NCBI GenBank assembly: GCA_024643945.1
Contig: JAHELX010000004.1
Location: forward strand, 1 to 37,550
Length of the DNA: 37,550 nucleotides
DNA from: Anaerolineales bacterium
GTDB lineage: Bacteria > Chloroflexota > Anaerolineae > 4572-78 > NAK82
Reading direction: 5' to 3'
Under the pieces are notes generated by a model. The model was not told the DNA's origin. It saw only the letters and a list, made by a program, of their open reading frames with translations, and ran no database searches. Below, piece after piece: positions 8,121 to 15,512 of the stretch (the stretch's first letter is position 1; each line of letters starts with the position of its first letter). The position numbers and the translations under genes are program-made.

Positions 8121-9304
8121 GTAAATTAGTTCCAGCAAATGAGACGGTAGTAGGTGCACCTGGAGAACCAACGAGTAACGGCCAGGTGGTTGACCATAGC
8201 GTGCATGGTCTGGTCACCATTAGATTGATCGGCGCGCCGCCATCAGCGGTCAAGTCACTTGTGCGAATCTTGGGTCAGTCGCAGGGTAGCTCGTCGGATG
8301 AGCCCGATATTTGCATCACCTTCACAGACCATCTCACCAAGACCAATGATCTCCGTTACATAGGGCTGAACGAGGCTGCCTTCGACGGTGACAGCTTCTA
8401 CTGCTTAGACAATTTGGGTTACCGTACCCAAATTGACTTCGATAGGCTTGGTGATCGCTGCGAATTAGTTTGCGAGCGTGGCGTGAGCGTAATCCCGCAC
8501 CTGGTGCCCATCCTCGGACTACGGCTGCTGCGCAAGGGCTATGTGCTGCTCCATTCCTCTGCCTTTGTATACGAAGATCAGGGCATTTTGGTGACGGGTT
8601 GGGAGAAAGGTGGCAAAACCGAAACGCTCTTGCCCTTCATGGCTGCTGGTGCCCACTATCTCGCTGACGAATGGACGATTGTTTCTCCAACCGACGGCAT
8701 CATGTGGGGACTATCAGGAATGACCCAGGTATGGAGCTGGCACTTCCGCTATCTGCCCCAGTACTGGGCCCGGATTCGGACAACTGATCGCCATCGCATT
8801 CGGCTAGTACGCCTCTATCAGCGGCTATATCACGCCCTACCGGTTGCGCTACGCGGCCGCGGCTTGCCAGCTCAATGGCTGCACCGGCTCAGCCTTGAGG
8901 GCGGCGTGCCTCTGTTGGGGCAATCCAGGTCCGCACCGGAGATCCTGTTCCGTGATCGCATTTGGCAAGGGCCGGCTAAACTCGATCGGCTGTTTCTGGC
9001 CACTTTAGCACCAGGTGAAACGCACGTTTTGCCCGTTCAAACTGTGGAGATTGCCCGCCGCATGCTTGCCTCACTGGCTTACGAGCGGCGCCACTTGCTG
9101 AACGCTTACCATCAATTTCGTTTCGCTTTTCCGGGGCGTAAGAATCACCTCTTGGAAACAGCCAGCGAACAAGAATTGCGTTTGCTATCGCAAGCCTTTG
9201 CGGGTCGGTCGGCCTACGAGATTCGCCATCCATACCCGGTGTCGCTGCCGGATCTCTACAAAACGGTACATCCATACATCGACGGAAATGGAAAAGGCCC
9301 ATGA
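8111..9304 (+). CDS. HPr-kinase-like P-loop protein
   Basis: This 397-residue protein has a central segment typical of HprK-like P-loop proteins: LHSSAFVYEDQGILVTG, a Walker A-type loop GWEKGGKT at 163-170, then AHYLADEWTIVS containing the acidic residues that follow the P-loop strand in this family. The N-terminal 130 residues are a poorly conserved alpha/beta domain. It is longer than the catalytic core of HPr kinase and lacks the normal genomic context of a PTS regulator. I therefore read it as one of the HprK-like proteins found in polysaccharide or peptide-modification loci, with unknown substrate. Its start overlaps the APH gene and its stop overlaps the LamG gene start (ATGA). Confidence 0.68.
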   Translation: MPLSKLVPANETVVGAPGEPTSNGQVVDHSVHGLVTIRLIGAPPSAVKSLVRILGQSQGSSSDEPDICITFTDHLTKTNDLRYIGLNEAAFDGDSFYCLDNLGYRTQIDFDRLGDRCELVCERGVSVIPHLVPILGLRLLRKGYVLLHSSAFVYEDQGILVTGWEKGGKTETLLPFMAAGAHYLADEWTIVSPTDGIMWGLSGMTQVWSWHFRYLPQYWARIRTTDRHRIRLVRLYQRLYHALPVALRGRGLPAQWLHRLSLEGGVPLLGQSRSAPEILFRDRIWQGPAKLDRLFLATLAPGETHVLPVQTVEIARRMLASLAYERRHLLNAYHQFRFAFPGRKNHLLETASEQELRLLSQAFAGRSAYEIRHPYPVSLPDLYKTVHPYIDGNGKGP

Positions 9305-11412
9305 GAACATCAACTTTACCTAAGTATCGAATCGTACGCCATCGGATTAACCGCTGGATCGTCCTCATCCTTGGCATGGTAACCATACTTGGCCTTGGTG
9401 TGGCAAGGACATCTCTTGCCCAAGGCACTGGGGATGTTGGCTACCGTGACTTTTACTGGTACGCCAGTGGTGTGAGCCACCCAACCGGCGAGAAGCCGCA
9501 GAGCAAGCTGTGGTTCAACGATGGTCTCTGGTGGGGCAGTCTTTTTAACCGCAGCAGCGGGGAGTACCATATTTACCGCTTCAATTGGACAACTCAGTCC
9601 TGGAGCGATACGGGTACGCTCATAGACGAGCGTAATAACTCGCATGCTGACACGCTTTGGGACGGCACTCACCTCTATGTGGCTACAGCCGGGCCAAGCA
9701 ACTCTGCCAGCGGCGATAGCGCCCGTATTTTGCGTTTTGGCTATGATGCGGCGACCAAACGCTACATACTCGACTCAGGCTTTCCCGTGACGATATCCAG
9801 CGCCGGCATGGAAGCCATCGTGTTAGACAAAGATACCACGGGCAAGCTGTGGGTGACTTATACTCAAGGGAGCAAGGTCTACGTCAATCGATCGACGGGA
9901 AACGATTTGTCTTGGGGTACGCCTTTTATTCCCCCCGTGAAGGGCACGTCTGTGAGCGCGGATGACATCTCAGCCGTGATTGCGTTCGAGTCAAAAATTG
10001 GAGTGATGTGGAGCAACCAGATCGATGACGCGATGTACTTTGCCGTCCACCTGGACAGCGACCCGGACAACGTGTGGCAAGCTAGCCGGACAGCCATCCA
10101 AGGGCCGAAGAATGCCGACGATCATCTCAATCTCAAGCAGTTGGCGGCCGATGCGAGTGGTCGAGTCTTCGCCATCGTCAAAACCTCGCTCAACGATCTG
10201 CCGAATCCCAACCCGCACGCGCCGTTGATCTTTCTACTGGTTTTGGGACAAGATGATAACTGGACCAACTATGTCTTTGGCCGGGTGGGGGACGATCATA
10301 CACGGCCGATTGTCTTGATTGATGAAGAGCATCGTATGCTCTATGTGTTTGCTGCGACACCGATAGGTGGCGGGACGATCAACTCGGGCAAGGCGCTCAC
10401 GGCCATTTACTACAAACAGACCAGCCTGGACAACATCTCCTTCCCCGATGGAAAGGGCCTGCCGTTTATCCAGAGCAGTACCTATACGGGTCTGTATGAT
10501 CCCACTTCAACCAAGCAAAATCTCAACAGCACCACTGGGCTGCTTGTGGCGGCCGCAGATACTCGCGCCGGATACTACTTCCATAATGTGATTGACCTGG
10601 GTTCGGGTACCCTAACCCCGACGCCGACGAATACACCTATTCCCGTGCCGACCGACACGCCGACGCCGACGAATACACCTATTCCCGTGCCGACCGATAC
10701 ACCGACGCCGACACCGGTGGGTACGTCAGCGGTTTCGTCTTACCAGTCTGCGGTTTTAGCCGACAACCCGGTGAGCTACTGGCGGCTGGGCGAGTTGAGC
10801 GGCACGACTGCTGCCGACAGCGTAGATGGCAACCCCGGCACAATCAAGGGTGGTGTTACGCTGGGCGCCGCGGGCGCATTGGTTGGTGATAGTGACACGG
10901 CTATGACGTTTAACGGGTCGTACGCGTATATCAACATCACCGACAACGCGAACCTCAATATAACGGGCGATTTCACCCTGGAGGCCTGGGCCAAGCTCGC
11001 CAGCTTGGATGGGGTGAGTCGGGCGGTGGTCCACAAGGGAGGAACGAGCGGTTACAGCACCTGGCAATATCGGCTCAGTGTCACTTCGGGTAATGTCTGG
11101 CGGGGAACCGTCTACATCGGGGGAAAGAGCTTTGACGTGACAGATTCGGGTACACCCACCCTCAATGGTTGGGATTATCTAGTCCTGACGCGTAGTGGTA
11201 GCACCCCCACCTTGTATGTGAATGGGGTGAGCGTAGCCACGGGTACGGCCAATGGTGCGCTCAATTCGGGTACCGGGATCTTAGCTATCGGACGGACAGG
11301 TTCCTCTTCAAGCCACTACTTTAACGGCTCGATAGACGAGGTCGCCATTTATGGCGCGGCGTTATCTGCATCCCGCATCCTTGCTCACTATAACGCAGCC
11401 ATATCTCCCTGA
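9301..11412 (+). CDS. Secreted protein with beta-propeller-like N-terminus, Pro/Thr linker and LamG domain
   Basis: This 703-residue protein has an N-terminal basic region, a hydrophobic helix (IVLILGMVTILGLGVA) and a likely signal-peptidase site near TSLAQ at about residue 41. Residues about 50-435 contain repeated Trp-rich blades (LWFNDGLWWGSLF, TLWDGTHLYVATAG), suggesting a beta-propeller or sialidase-like fold. Residues about 438-474 are a Thr/Pro-rich linker made of a 14-residue tandem repeat. The final 220 residues match a LamG/concanavalin-type domain (PVSYWRLGE, FTLEAWAKL, GSIDEVAIYGAALS). It is presumably a surface carbohydrate-binding protein delivered with the glycan. It is the last gene of the run of overlapping genes. 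No sortase or exosortase tail is visible. Confidence 0.8.
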   Translation: MRTSTLPKYRIVRHRINRWIVLILGMVTILGLGVARTSLAQGTGDVGYRDFYWYASGVSHPTGEKPQSKLWFNDGLWWGSLFNRSSGEYHIYRFNWTTQSWSDTGTLIDERNNSHADTLWDGTHLYVATAGPSNSASGDSARILRFGYDAATKRYILDSGFPVTISSAGMEAIVLDKDTTGKLWVTYTQGSKVYVNRSTGNDLSWGTPFIPPVKGTSVSADDISAVIAFESKIGVMWSNQIDDAMYFAVHLDSDPDNVWQASRTAIQGPKNADDHLNLKQLAADASGRVFAIVKTSLNDLPNPNPHAPLIFLLVLGQDDNWTNYVFGRVGDDHTRPIVLIDEEHRMLYVFAATPIGGGTINSGKALTAIYYKQTSLDNISFPDGKGLPFIQSSTYTGLYDPTSTKQNLNSTTGLLVAAADTRAGYYFHNVIDLGSGTLTPTPTNTPIPVPTDTPTPTNTPIPVPTDTPTPTPVGTSAVSSYQSAVLADNPVSYWRLGELSGTTAADSVDGNPGTIKGGVTLGAAGALVGDSDTAMTFNGSYAYINITDNANLNITGDFTLEAWAKLASLDGVSRAVVHKGGTSGYSTWQYRLSVTSGNVWRGTVYIGGKSFDVTDSGTPTLNGWDYLVLTRSGSTPTLYVNGVSVATGTANGALNSGTGILAIGRTGSSSSHYFNGSIDEVAIYGAALSASRILAHYNAAISP
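10615..10710 (+). repeat. 42-bp tandem repeat encoding Thr/Pro-rich linker
   Basis: Two nearly identical 42-bp units start at 10621 and 10663, followed by a partial third. Each encodes the 14-residue unit TPTNTPIPVPTDTP. It forms a flexible, probably extended linker between the propeller-like part and the LamG domain of the secreted protein, and is prone to copy-number change. Confidence 0.85.
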
Positions 11413-11554
11413 GTGAGTAAGAGCGTCTCCAGGAAATTACTGGCAGTGACGACTTTAGTTGCCTATTTAAGATGTCGTTTTGTGACGCGAATTTGATTGT
11501 GAGTATTCGAGTTTCGGACAAGATGCTTCTTAATGTCGGGGCTTAGTTTTAAGA

Positions 11555-13411
11555 ATGACAATATTGGGTCGAATCAGGCAATTCTCTATCATCGACGTAC
11601 CATTGAACAAATCCGCTAGAGCAATGTGGTTGGCAACAATTGGGCCTGTTTTTCTCGCTCTGTGTGCTAGTGTTGTGTGGCTCATATCGCTCAAAGGGAC
11701 CGATATCCAACGCATGACCGATCTGGGCTTGATCTCGGTATTGCCTCCGCTGGCCTTTATTGCTTTGGCACTGCTGACAATCAGTTTTTGTCTCGCGCTG
11801 CGCCAACAACCGCTGCGTGTGCCCGTTCTTTTGCTACATCTGACGGCGCTAGTTTTTATGCTCTACGGGATTACGGCTCTGGTCGAGGAGACACCGCGAT
11901 TTGCAGTCGCCTGGCTGCACGTTGGCTTTACGGAATATGTTATGCGCACTGGCCATGTCGATCCCACGTTGGACGCGCGCTTTAGCTGGCCCGGATTCTT
12001 CATCTTAAGCGCTTTCGTGACACAAATTACCGGGCTTCAAGATACAACCCCGTTTTTGATGTGGGCACCGGTTTTCTTTAGCCTGCTCTACCTGGGACCG
12101 CTGCTCATGATCTTGAGTTCGGCCACGAACGATAAGCGTCTGGTATGGCTGGGGGTGTGGTTCTTTTATTTACTGAACTGGATCGGTCAGGATTACTTCG
12201 CACCGCAGGCCTTCAATTACTTTCTGTTTCTGGTTGTTGTGGGTATTCTCCTTAAGTGGTTCAAAGCAGCCACGAGACAACCAGATTCTCTGGCGCCGCG
12301 CTGGCAAGGTTTTGGGATCTTGTCGCGCTTGTTGAACATTGCATATCATTGGTCGACACCAGTGGATGTGCCCAACACGGCGAGTTCATCCGGGCAACGG
12401 GCAGGGCTATTGGCGATCGTGGTGATCCTGTTTGCAACAATTGTCTCCAGTCATCAACTCACCCCTTTCTTTCTATTGGCCGCCGTAGCACTGCTGGTCG
12501 TTTTTAAGCGTATCTCGTTGCAGGGCCTACCCGTTCTGATGGCGGTCATCTTGCTGAGCTGGCTCAGTTACATGACTGTGGTTTTTCTGGCAGGTCATCT
12601 TTACATGATAACAGGCGACTTTGGTCAGGTTGGTGCTACCGTCAATGCCAATGTGACCGGCCGGATACAAGGAAGTTTGGAACACCGCATTGTCATTTAC
12701 ATGCGCCTGCTCCTGACTTTAGTTACTTGGGGGCTGGCCTTTCTGGGCGGCCTGCGCCGCGTGCGCAAAGGTCACCGGGATCTGACTCTGGCTCTCCTGG
12801 CGATTACGCCGTTCCCCTTTTGGGCATTTCAAAGCTATGGCGGGGAGTTACTTCTGCGAGTTTATCTCTTTGCACTCCCATTTATGGCTTTCTTTATCGC
12901 TGCCTTATTCTACACCACACCAATACTTGGCAAGTCCTGGCGTACCACAGGTGTGATCGGTTTGACAAGTGTGGCTTTACTCGGCGGCTTCCTCATTACC
13001 CGCTACGGCAACGAACGTATGGATTACTTTACATCCAATGAGGTTGATGCGGTCAAATACTTATACAGCATTGCTGAACCCGGTTCTCTCCTGGTGGCGT
13101 CTTCGTATAATCTTCCCTGGAAGTTTCGTGATTACGAGAAATACGATTACATGCCGGTGAAGGACGAAGTCTTGGTTGGCGATGTTGACGCAATTGCGCA
13201 CCTGATGAAGAACAAGAACTATGCGCACAGCTACTTCATTCTCTCCCGCAGCCAGAAAGCATATGCCCAATTGTTTTATGGGGTGCCATATCTGGCGTGG
13301 GAACGTTTCGTGGATAACGTGGCTAAATCAAATAGGTTTCGGGTCATCTACGCTAATGAAGATGCCATTATATTCGCTTTAGCCAATGATGATCATGGAG
13401 GCAACAAATGA
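11555..13411 (+). CDS. Large polytopic membrane protein, GT-C glycosyltransferase-like
   Basis: This 618-residue protein has about 12 hydrophobic segments followed by a soluble C-terminal domain of about 110 residues. After the second or third helix there is a polar loop (HVGFTEYVMRTGHVDP, then LDARFSWPGFF) with acidic residues placed as in the first external loop of GT-C glycosyltransferases. Further on, WIGQDYFAPQAFNYF resembles a conserved segment in uncharacterised glycan-locus membrane proteins. The function as a polyprenol-phosphate-sugar-dependent transferase is therefore inferred. Start codons at 11555 and 11624 are both possible, and neither has a strong Shine-Dalgarno sequence. The 3' end overlaps the next small membrane gene by 4 bp. 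Confidence 0.65.
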   Translation: MTILGRIRQFSIIDVPLNKSARAMWLATIGPVFLALCASVVWLISLKGTDIQRMTDLGLISVLPPLAFIALALLTISFCLALRQQPLRVPVLLLHLTALVFMLYGITALVEETPRFAVAWLHVGFTEYVMRTGHVDPTLDARFSWPGFFILSAFVTQITGLQDTTPFLMWAPVFFSLLYLGPLLMILSSATNDKRLVWLGVWFFYLLNWIGQDYFAPQAFNYFLFLVVVGILLKWFKAATRQPDSLAPRWQGFGILSRLLNIAYHWSTPVDVPNTASSSGQRAGLLAIVVILFATIVSSHQLTPFFLLAAVALLVVFKRISLQGLPVLMAVILLSWLSYMTVVFLAGHLYMITGDFGQVGATVNANVTGRIQGSLEHRIVIYMRLLLTLVTWGLAFLGGLRRVRKGHRDLTLALLAITPFPFWAFQSYGGELLLRVYLFALPFMAFFIAALFYTTPILGKSWRTTGVIGLTSVALLGGFLITRYGNERMDYFTSNEVDAVKYLYSIAEPGSLLVASSYNLPWKFRDYEKYDYMPVKDEVLVGDVDAIAHLMKNKNYAHSYFILSRSQKAYAQLFYGVPYLAWERFVDNVAKSNRFRVIYANEDAIIFALANDDHGGNK

Positions 13412-13770
13412 TGCGCGTGTCCGGGTTTTGGCCCATCCTCATACTTATTTCTGCACTTGTAGTTGGTCTTCTCACCATGACGGGTATTACGTCGCCATTA
13501 CGTCCTGTGCTGGCCTTATGGTTCCTTCTAGTCTGCCCGGGTATGGCGTTCGTACGTCTGTTACACCTCAGGAATGGCTTAACCGAATGGACGCTGGCGG
13601 TTGCCCTGAGTTTTGCACTTGACGCACTTGTGGTCGAGATTATGTTATACAGTGGGTTGTGGTCGCCCAAGTGGGGTCTCGCGGTGTTAATTGGCCTTAG
13701 TATGGCTGGTGTAATTCTGCAAATAAGGGACATGAAACCACAAGGAATGTCCCGGACAGGGGTAAGCTAG
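13408..13770 (+). CDS. Small membrane protein, DUF1616-like N-terminal region
   Basis: This 120-residue protein has four hydrophobic segments. The LRPVLALWFLLVCPGMAFVRLL segment, followed by a short polar turn and ALSFALDALVV, resembles the start of DUF1616-type membrane proteins, which are usually longer. It may be a truncated or minimal version. The start overlaps the preceding GT-C-like gene by 4 bp (ATGATG), implying that the two products are made together and may interact in the membrane. The family assignment is tentative. Confidence 0.6.
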   Translation: MMRVSGFWPILILISALVVGLLTMTGITSPLRPVLALWFLLVCPGMAFVRLLHLRNGLTEWTLAVALSFALDALVVEIMLYSGLWSPKWGLAVLIGLSMAGVILQIRDMKPQGMSRTGVS

Positions 13771-13852
13771 CTGGGACGGGGAGTTTGCTCTTGCATCTAC
13801 AATACTATCCAGCACGAATCGGCCGTGTGGCGCAAGATAGGATCGGAAAGCC

Positions 13853-14107
13853 ATGACAGCAATCGTCACAAACCTGATCGCAACAACCATCACCTCAAAT
13901 AGCTTCGACGCTCGCTCAGCGACCCTTGGTGCAATCGTCGTTTTGTTACTCACCGTTCTACTGGCCCTAAAAGAACTAAGGCGAGCCTTTGGCGGTCCAA
14001 GGTTCAGAGTGTGGTCTCAGACGCTGAATATCGCCATCCTCCCGCTGCTATTGGCGTTTGGCCTCATCATTACCATGCGTTTCTTGGATCTTTTTGGCCT
14101 GATTTAG
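13853..14107 (+). CDS. Small two-helix membrane protein of unknown function
   Basis: This 84-residue protein has two clear hydrophobic segments (ATLGAIVVLLLTVLLAL and TLNIAILPLLLAFGLIIT) separated by a basic, Arg-rich cytoplasmic loop. A GGAT sequence lies 9 bp before ATG 13853. I do not recognise the family. It sits between the GT-C-like operon and the CPBP-family gene and runs in the same direction, so it probably belongs to the same transcription unit. Confidence 0.55.
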   Translation: MTAIVTNLIATTITSNSFDARSATLGAIVVLLLTVLLALKELRRAFGGPRFRVWSQTLNIAILPLLLAFGLIITMRFLDLFGLI

Positions 14108-14166
14108 CCCGTGTTAACCACGCGGCAGAGGCACTGGTCGGGCAGCTAAATACAGGGGACAAATTG

Positions 14167-14973
14167 GTGCATAATTCAACATATAGAAGATTTATCTCAA
14201 CGAGCAGCAAACATATCGCTTTTGCCTCACCGACCGTTGTAATACCTGCCTACATGGTCCTCATCGGAATGTCCGAGATGCTATTGGCTGTTATGGGGGC
14301 TGCCCTGGGCATTGCATGCCACGCCATCTTGGTCCTGGGGCTGCTAAGCCATTATGCAATTAGAGGGCAAGCCCTACAGCGGCGTGCACTGCCGGTGCTG
14401 GCGCTGATGCCACTCCTACGTATCCTCAGTTTAACCGTATCCATCAAAGAGATACCCCAATATTACTGGTACGCCATGGTTGGTGTACCATGGTTGCTGG
14501 CGGCGGCTTTAACGGCGCAGCTACTTGATCTATCCTGGACGACTCTAAACCTGCGCCCATCTTCGTGGCGGCTGCAGATAGCCATTGCTCTAAGTGGGAT
14601 ACCGCTGAGCATCGCTGCATTTCTTATTCTAAAGCCACAGCCACTCGTGGCCAGGTTCGACTGGCATAAGATGGTTATCGCTGCGGGCCTTCTAACAATC
14701 TTTACCGGCTTCACGGAAGAGATTGTTTTTCGCGGCATGTTGCAACAGGTTGGCCACGAGATATTCGGGCGCGGTGATGTGCTTTTCAGTAGCGCCTTAT
14801 TTGCCCTCATGTATATCAGTTCGCTGTCGTTAGGCTATGTATTTTTTATCGGCTTGGTCGGCCTCTTTTTCGGTTGGTGCGTCAATCGGACCGGCTCAAT
14901 CTGGGGTGTGATGCTCGCGCACAGCGTGCTGGCAATAGGGATGCTGCTTGTCTGGCCCATCTTCTGGCACTGA
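14167..14973 (+). CDS. CPBP-family intramembrane protease homologue, key residues missing
   Basis: This 268-residue protein has about eight hydrophobic segments. Motif 1 of the CPBP (CAAX protease and bacteriocin-processing) family is present as EEIVFRG, which includes the catalytic glutamate pair and arginine. Motif 2, normally FxxxH, reads FALMY, so the histidine is replaced by tyrosine. Motif 3, normally HxxxN/D, reads HSVLA, so the last residue is lost. Protease activity is therefore doubtful. I choose GTG 14167 because an AGGGG sequence ends 8 bp upstream. The frame is open further upstream to 14011, but there it overlaps the small membrane protein and encodes an unlikely peptide. Loss of the catalytic residues is seen; loss of activity is inferred. 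Confidence 0.72.
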   Translation: MHNSTYRRFISTSSKHIAFASPTVVIPAYMVLIGMSEMLLAVMGAALGIACHAILVLGLLSHYAIRGQALQRRALPVLALMPLLRILSLTVSIKEIPQYYWYAMVGVPWLLAAALTAQLLDLSWTTLNLRPSSWRLQIAIALSGIPLSIAAFLILKPQPLVARFDWHKMVIAAGLLTIFTGFTEEIVFRGMLQQVGHEIFGRGDVLFSSALFALMYISSLSLGYVFFIGLVGLFFGWCVNRTGSIWGVMLAHSVLAIGMLLVWPIFWH

Positions 14974-15287
14974 GGCGGATAGCGCCAGTTTTACCGGGCA
15001 TTCGCTTTTTTCGGACCCACGATCGCGCCGCACAATAAGGCCGACAGCATTAGCGCCAAGCTGGATAATATCTTGTCGCTCGATTATCCGCCCTCCAGGT
15101 CGTCATGCAAGTGCTGTAGAGTATTGGCATCCACCGGCGGCAGTGAAAGGGCGTGGCGCATCTTCCGACCTTGCCACCGGCGTATTTCCATGGCTTCCAT
15201 CTGAACTATGCGTGCGGTGGTCTGGGATGGCCTTGGCCTGCCGTAACATTAGGACGACACTTGAGATGAGGGCGGTAGGTGAACAAG

Positions 15288-15316
15288 TTGTCACTGATGT
15301 AGGAGTGTGGTATCAT
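15288..15316 (+). promoter_or_regulatory. Sigma70-type promoter with extended -10
   Basis: TTGTCA at 15288-15293 is separated by 17 bp from TATCAT at 15311-15316. A TG lies at the extended -10 position (TGG before TATCAT). Transcription would start near 15323, inside the left copy of the 8-bp direct repeat that flanks the MITE-like element, and would read into the DUF2079 gene at 15513. Confidence 0.6.
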
Positions 15317-15320
15317 CGAA

Positions 15321-15468
15321 GAATAAGGGTTGCTACTCAGGCCAGATAATCCTTGCGAAGGTTTAGTGAGAATTTTCAGAGCAAGAATGCCTTGGTCTAC
15401 CGAAAATTGCCCTATTGGCAAAGTTATTCTTAACCTTCGCAAGGGTGGCTGAGCAGTTACGAATAAGG
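15321..15468. mobile_element. MITE-like element (132 bp) with 8-bp flanking direct repeats
   Basis: The sequence GAATAAGG occurs at 15321-15328 and again at 15461-15468, as expected for a target-site duplication. Between them, 15329-15460 begins GTTGCTACTCAGGCCA and ends with the imperfect inverse of it (GTAACTGCTCAGCCA on the other strand). A further perfect 13-bp inverted pair, CCTTGCGAAGGTT, lies at 15351-15363 and 15432-15444. Inside is another short pair, AATTTTC/GAAAATT. There is no room for a transposase, so it would be moved in trans. It lies in the predicted 5' untranslated region of the DUF2079 gene, where its RNA would form a long hairpin. Confidence 0.7.
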
Positions 15469-15512
15469 AAGGAATGAAGGTCCTTTATCTCACATAACTG
15501 AGACAGCAGAGG

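Larger units (their letters stand above)
14974..15512. other. Non-coding region with a promoter and a MITE-like element
   Basis: No convincing gene lies in these 539 bp. The open frame at 14948-15349 has a composition unlike its neighbours and overlaps the CPBP gene. The region from 14974 to about 15280 shows nothing I recognise. From 15288 on there is a strong promoter and then the inverted-repeat element described separately, both upstream of the DUF2079 gene. Confidence 0.6.

Noticed and set aside
10615..10710. CRISPR-like array
   Set aside because: The repeat is a coding tandem unit without spacers inside a Thr/Pro linker. No CRISPR array or cas gene is seen anywhere in the window.
14948..15349. 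Open frame of 133 codons between the CPBP and DUF2079 genes
   Set aside because: It overlaps the CPBP 3' end, has Ser/Arg-rich composition without any motif, no ribosome binding site, and runs through the promoter and into the MITE-like element.
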